This document shows positions 4,856 to 5,937 of a stretch of DNA of 5,937 nucleotides, piece by piece. The translations under genes and the position numbers were made by a program. Location: the NCBI GenBank assembly GCA_004525465.1, contig SPCN01000151.1:1-5937 (forward strand), read 5' to 3'. The DNA comes from Chrysiogenales bacterium (lineage in GTDB: Bacteria; Acidobacteriota; Aminicenantia; UBA2199). The notes under the pieces are model-generated. The model made no database searches and was not told the origin of the DNA. It was given only the letters and a program-made list of their open reading frames with translations. Position 1 is the stretch's first letter; each line of letters begins with the position of its first letter.

Positions 4856-5937
4856 GTGGCCAGAATTCAGGTTTTAGCTGAAAGCGTGTTTCGCAAGATC
4901 GCCGCCGGTGAGGTAGTCGAACGCCCGCTTTCCGTGGTCAAGGAACTGGTGGAAAACGCCATTGATGCCGGTGCCGGCGAGATCGCCGTCGCCATGCTGT
5001 CCGGAGGCAAGGAAATGATTCGCGTCGAGGACAATGGTTGCGGCTTTGGCGCAGCCGAAATCGAAATTGCTTTCCAGAGCCACAGCACTTCCAAGCTGGT
5101 TGAACTGGAAGACCTGGACCGCTTGTTGACCCTGGGCTTTCGCGGCGAGGCCCTGCCCTCCATCCTGGAAGTTGCCGATATCGACCTGGACACTGCCGAT
5201 AACAACGAAGGCCGCGGCTGGCACTGTCGTTTCCGTGGCGGCAGGATGCTGGAGAAAAAACAGGTCTCCTGTCGCCGAGGCAGTGCCGTGACGGTGCAGC
5301 AGCTGTTCGCCAATTTCCCGGTGCGCCGCAAGTTCATGAAAAGCGACCAGGGGGAGATGCGGCCGGTTGCCGCTTTTCTGGAAAATGCGGCCCTGGCCCG
5401 TCCCACCATCGCCTTTTCCTTGCAGCACAACGGCAGGACGGTATTTTCTTACCCCGCGGCCGCGAACCTATCTGAACGCATCTATCAGGTCTTCGGAAAA
5501 GAGTTTTTGGACGATTTACGGCCCGTGGATTTTACCTCCGGCCACTTCTCACTCAATGGTTTCATTTCGGCGGCTCAAACCGGCGTCAGCGGCAAAGGGC
5601 GCCAGTTTTTCATGGTCAACGGCCGGCCGGTCAAGGAAAAAACCTTGCTGGCCGCTTTCAACAACACCTATCAACCCTACTTGGAGAAAACGCGTAGTCC
5701 GGTCGGGGTGCTCCATTTTAATGTTCCTCCCAGCCAGATCGATGTCAACATCCATCCCATGAAGCTGGAGATACGTTTCCTGGATAGCCAGCGCGTCTAC
5801 CAGTTCCTGCAGCAGGCCATCGACGCCACCCTGGGACGGCCACCGCGCCCGCAGGCCGTTGCGTTCAACGAATTTTCTCAGCCTGCAACTGTTAACGGCC
5901 CGGTTTCCGGAATCGATACGACCGCCGCAGAAGCGCC
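4856..5937 (+). CDS. mutL: DNA mismatch repair protein MutL, N-terminal part (3' end outside the window)
   Basis: GHKL-family ATPase that links MutS mismatch recognition to downstream repair steps. 360 codons are present. Numbered from GTG: RKIAAGEVVERP (13-24); ATPase motif I KELVENAIDAG (29-39) with general base Glu30 and Mg-binding Asn34; motif II EDNGCGFG (58-65) with Asp59; HSTSK (76-80); and LGFRGEALPSI (93-103). The transducer domain follows, with FANFPVRRKF (151-160), VNGRPVKEKTL (254-264) and DVNIHPMKLEIRF (296-308), whose Lys303 matches E. coli Lys307. The Gln/Pro/Thr/Ala-rich sequence at the end is the start of the variable linker. The C-terminal dimerisation domain lies outside the window, so whether it has the endonuclease motif is unknown. 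The GTG start puts the N-terminus one residue longer than E. coli MutL. An in-frame ATG at 4844 would add four residues. It is divergent from def; no mutS is visible here. Confidence 0.95.
   Translation, partial: MARIQVLAESVFRKIAAGEVVERPLSVVKELVENAIDAGAGEIAVAMLSGGKEMIRVEDNGCGFGAAEIEIAFQSHSTSKLVELEDLDRLLTLGFRGEALPSILEVADIDLDTADNNEGRGWHCRFRGGRMLEKKQVSCRRGSAVTVQQLFANFPVRRKFMKSDQGEMRPVAAFLENAALARPTIAFSLQHNGRTVFSYPAAANLSERIYQVFGKEFLDDLRPVDFTSGHFSLNGFISAAQTGVSGKGRQFFMVNGRPVKEKTLLAAFNNTYQPYLEKTRSPVGVLHFNVPPSQIDVNIHPMKLEIRFLDSQRVYQFLQQAIDATLGRPPRPQAVAFNEFSQPATVNGPVSGIDTTAAEA

Noticed and set aside
4391..4881. Two small plus-strand frames, 4391-4624 and 4654-4881 (77 and 75 codons)
   Set aside because: They run through the intergenic repeat element and give repeat-derived PPxxKGG-type peptides. 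One overlaps def antisense and the other runs into mutL out of frame.
4867..5430. Two long open frames on the minus strand opposite mutL (184 and 187 codons)
   Set aside because: Both lie wholly within mutL, whose ATPase motifs fix the coding frame. They have low-complexity Ser/Arg or Gln/Ala-rich content and no family resemblance.

Overview
The window is ordinary bacterial chromosome of moderate G+C. It holds parts or all of five housekeeping genes and two short inverted-repeat elements between them. I found no phage, IS transposase, plasmid, CRISPR, tRNA or rRNA genes. The organism cannot be fixed from this sequence. The def-fmt-rsmB order is widespread in bacteria, and the phosphorylase is the glucan-phosphorylase type with a C-terminal beta-rich tail rather than the E. 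coli GlgP/MalP type. A mid-GC environmental lineage such as an Acidobacteriota/Aminicenantes-like bacterium would fit, but that is a low-confidence guess.

Layout, left to right. Bases 1-1617 (+) are the 3' part of an alpha-glucan (glycogen) phosphorylase gene whose start lies outside the window. Bases 1618-1789 separate it from a convergent operon and hold a degenerate 7-nt tandem repeat arranged as an inverted pair (1632-1777). Bases 1790-4516 (-) are a compact three-gene operon, transcribed def, fmt, rsmB: peptide deformylase, methionyl-tRNA formyltransferase and 16S rRNA m5C967 methyltransferase. The genes overlap by 14 nt (def/fmt) and 4 nt (fmt/rsmB, GTGA), so translational coupling is likely. 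A consensus sigma70-type promoter (TTGACA, 17-nt spacer, TATAAT) lies just upstream of def. It is placed so that the predicted transcript would begin at the GTG start codon itself, making a leaderless mRNA.

Bases 4517-4855 form a divergent intergenic region of about 340 bp. It holds the def promoter, a 128-bp MITE-like or REP-like inverted-repeat element made of two C-run/G-run hairpins (4575-4702), a candidate mutL promoter, a GC-rich leader hairpin and a Shine-Dalgarno site. Bases 4856-5937 (+) are the N-terminal ATPase part of mutL, cut by the window edge.

Functional logic: fmt adds the formyl group to initiator Met-tRNA and def removes it from nascent proteins, so they form a pair. rsmB modifies the 30S subunit near the P-site, which makes the operon a translation-initiation and ribosome-maturation unit. 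mutL (mismatch repair) and the glucan phosphorylase (storage polysaccharide breakdown) are neighbours without an obvious functional link. I see no convincing previously undescribed system. The best leads are the leaderless def promoter arrangement and the two intergenic repeat elements.
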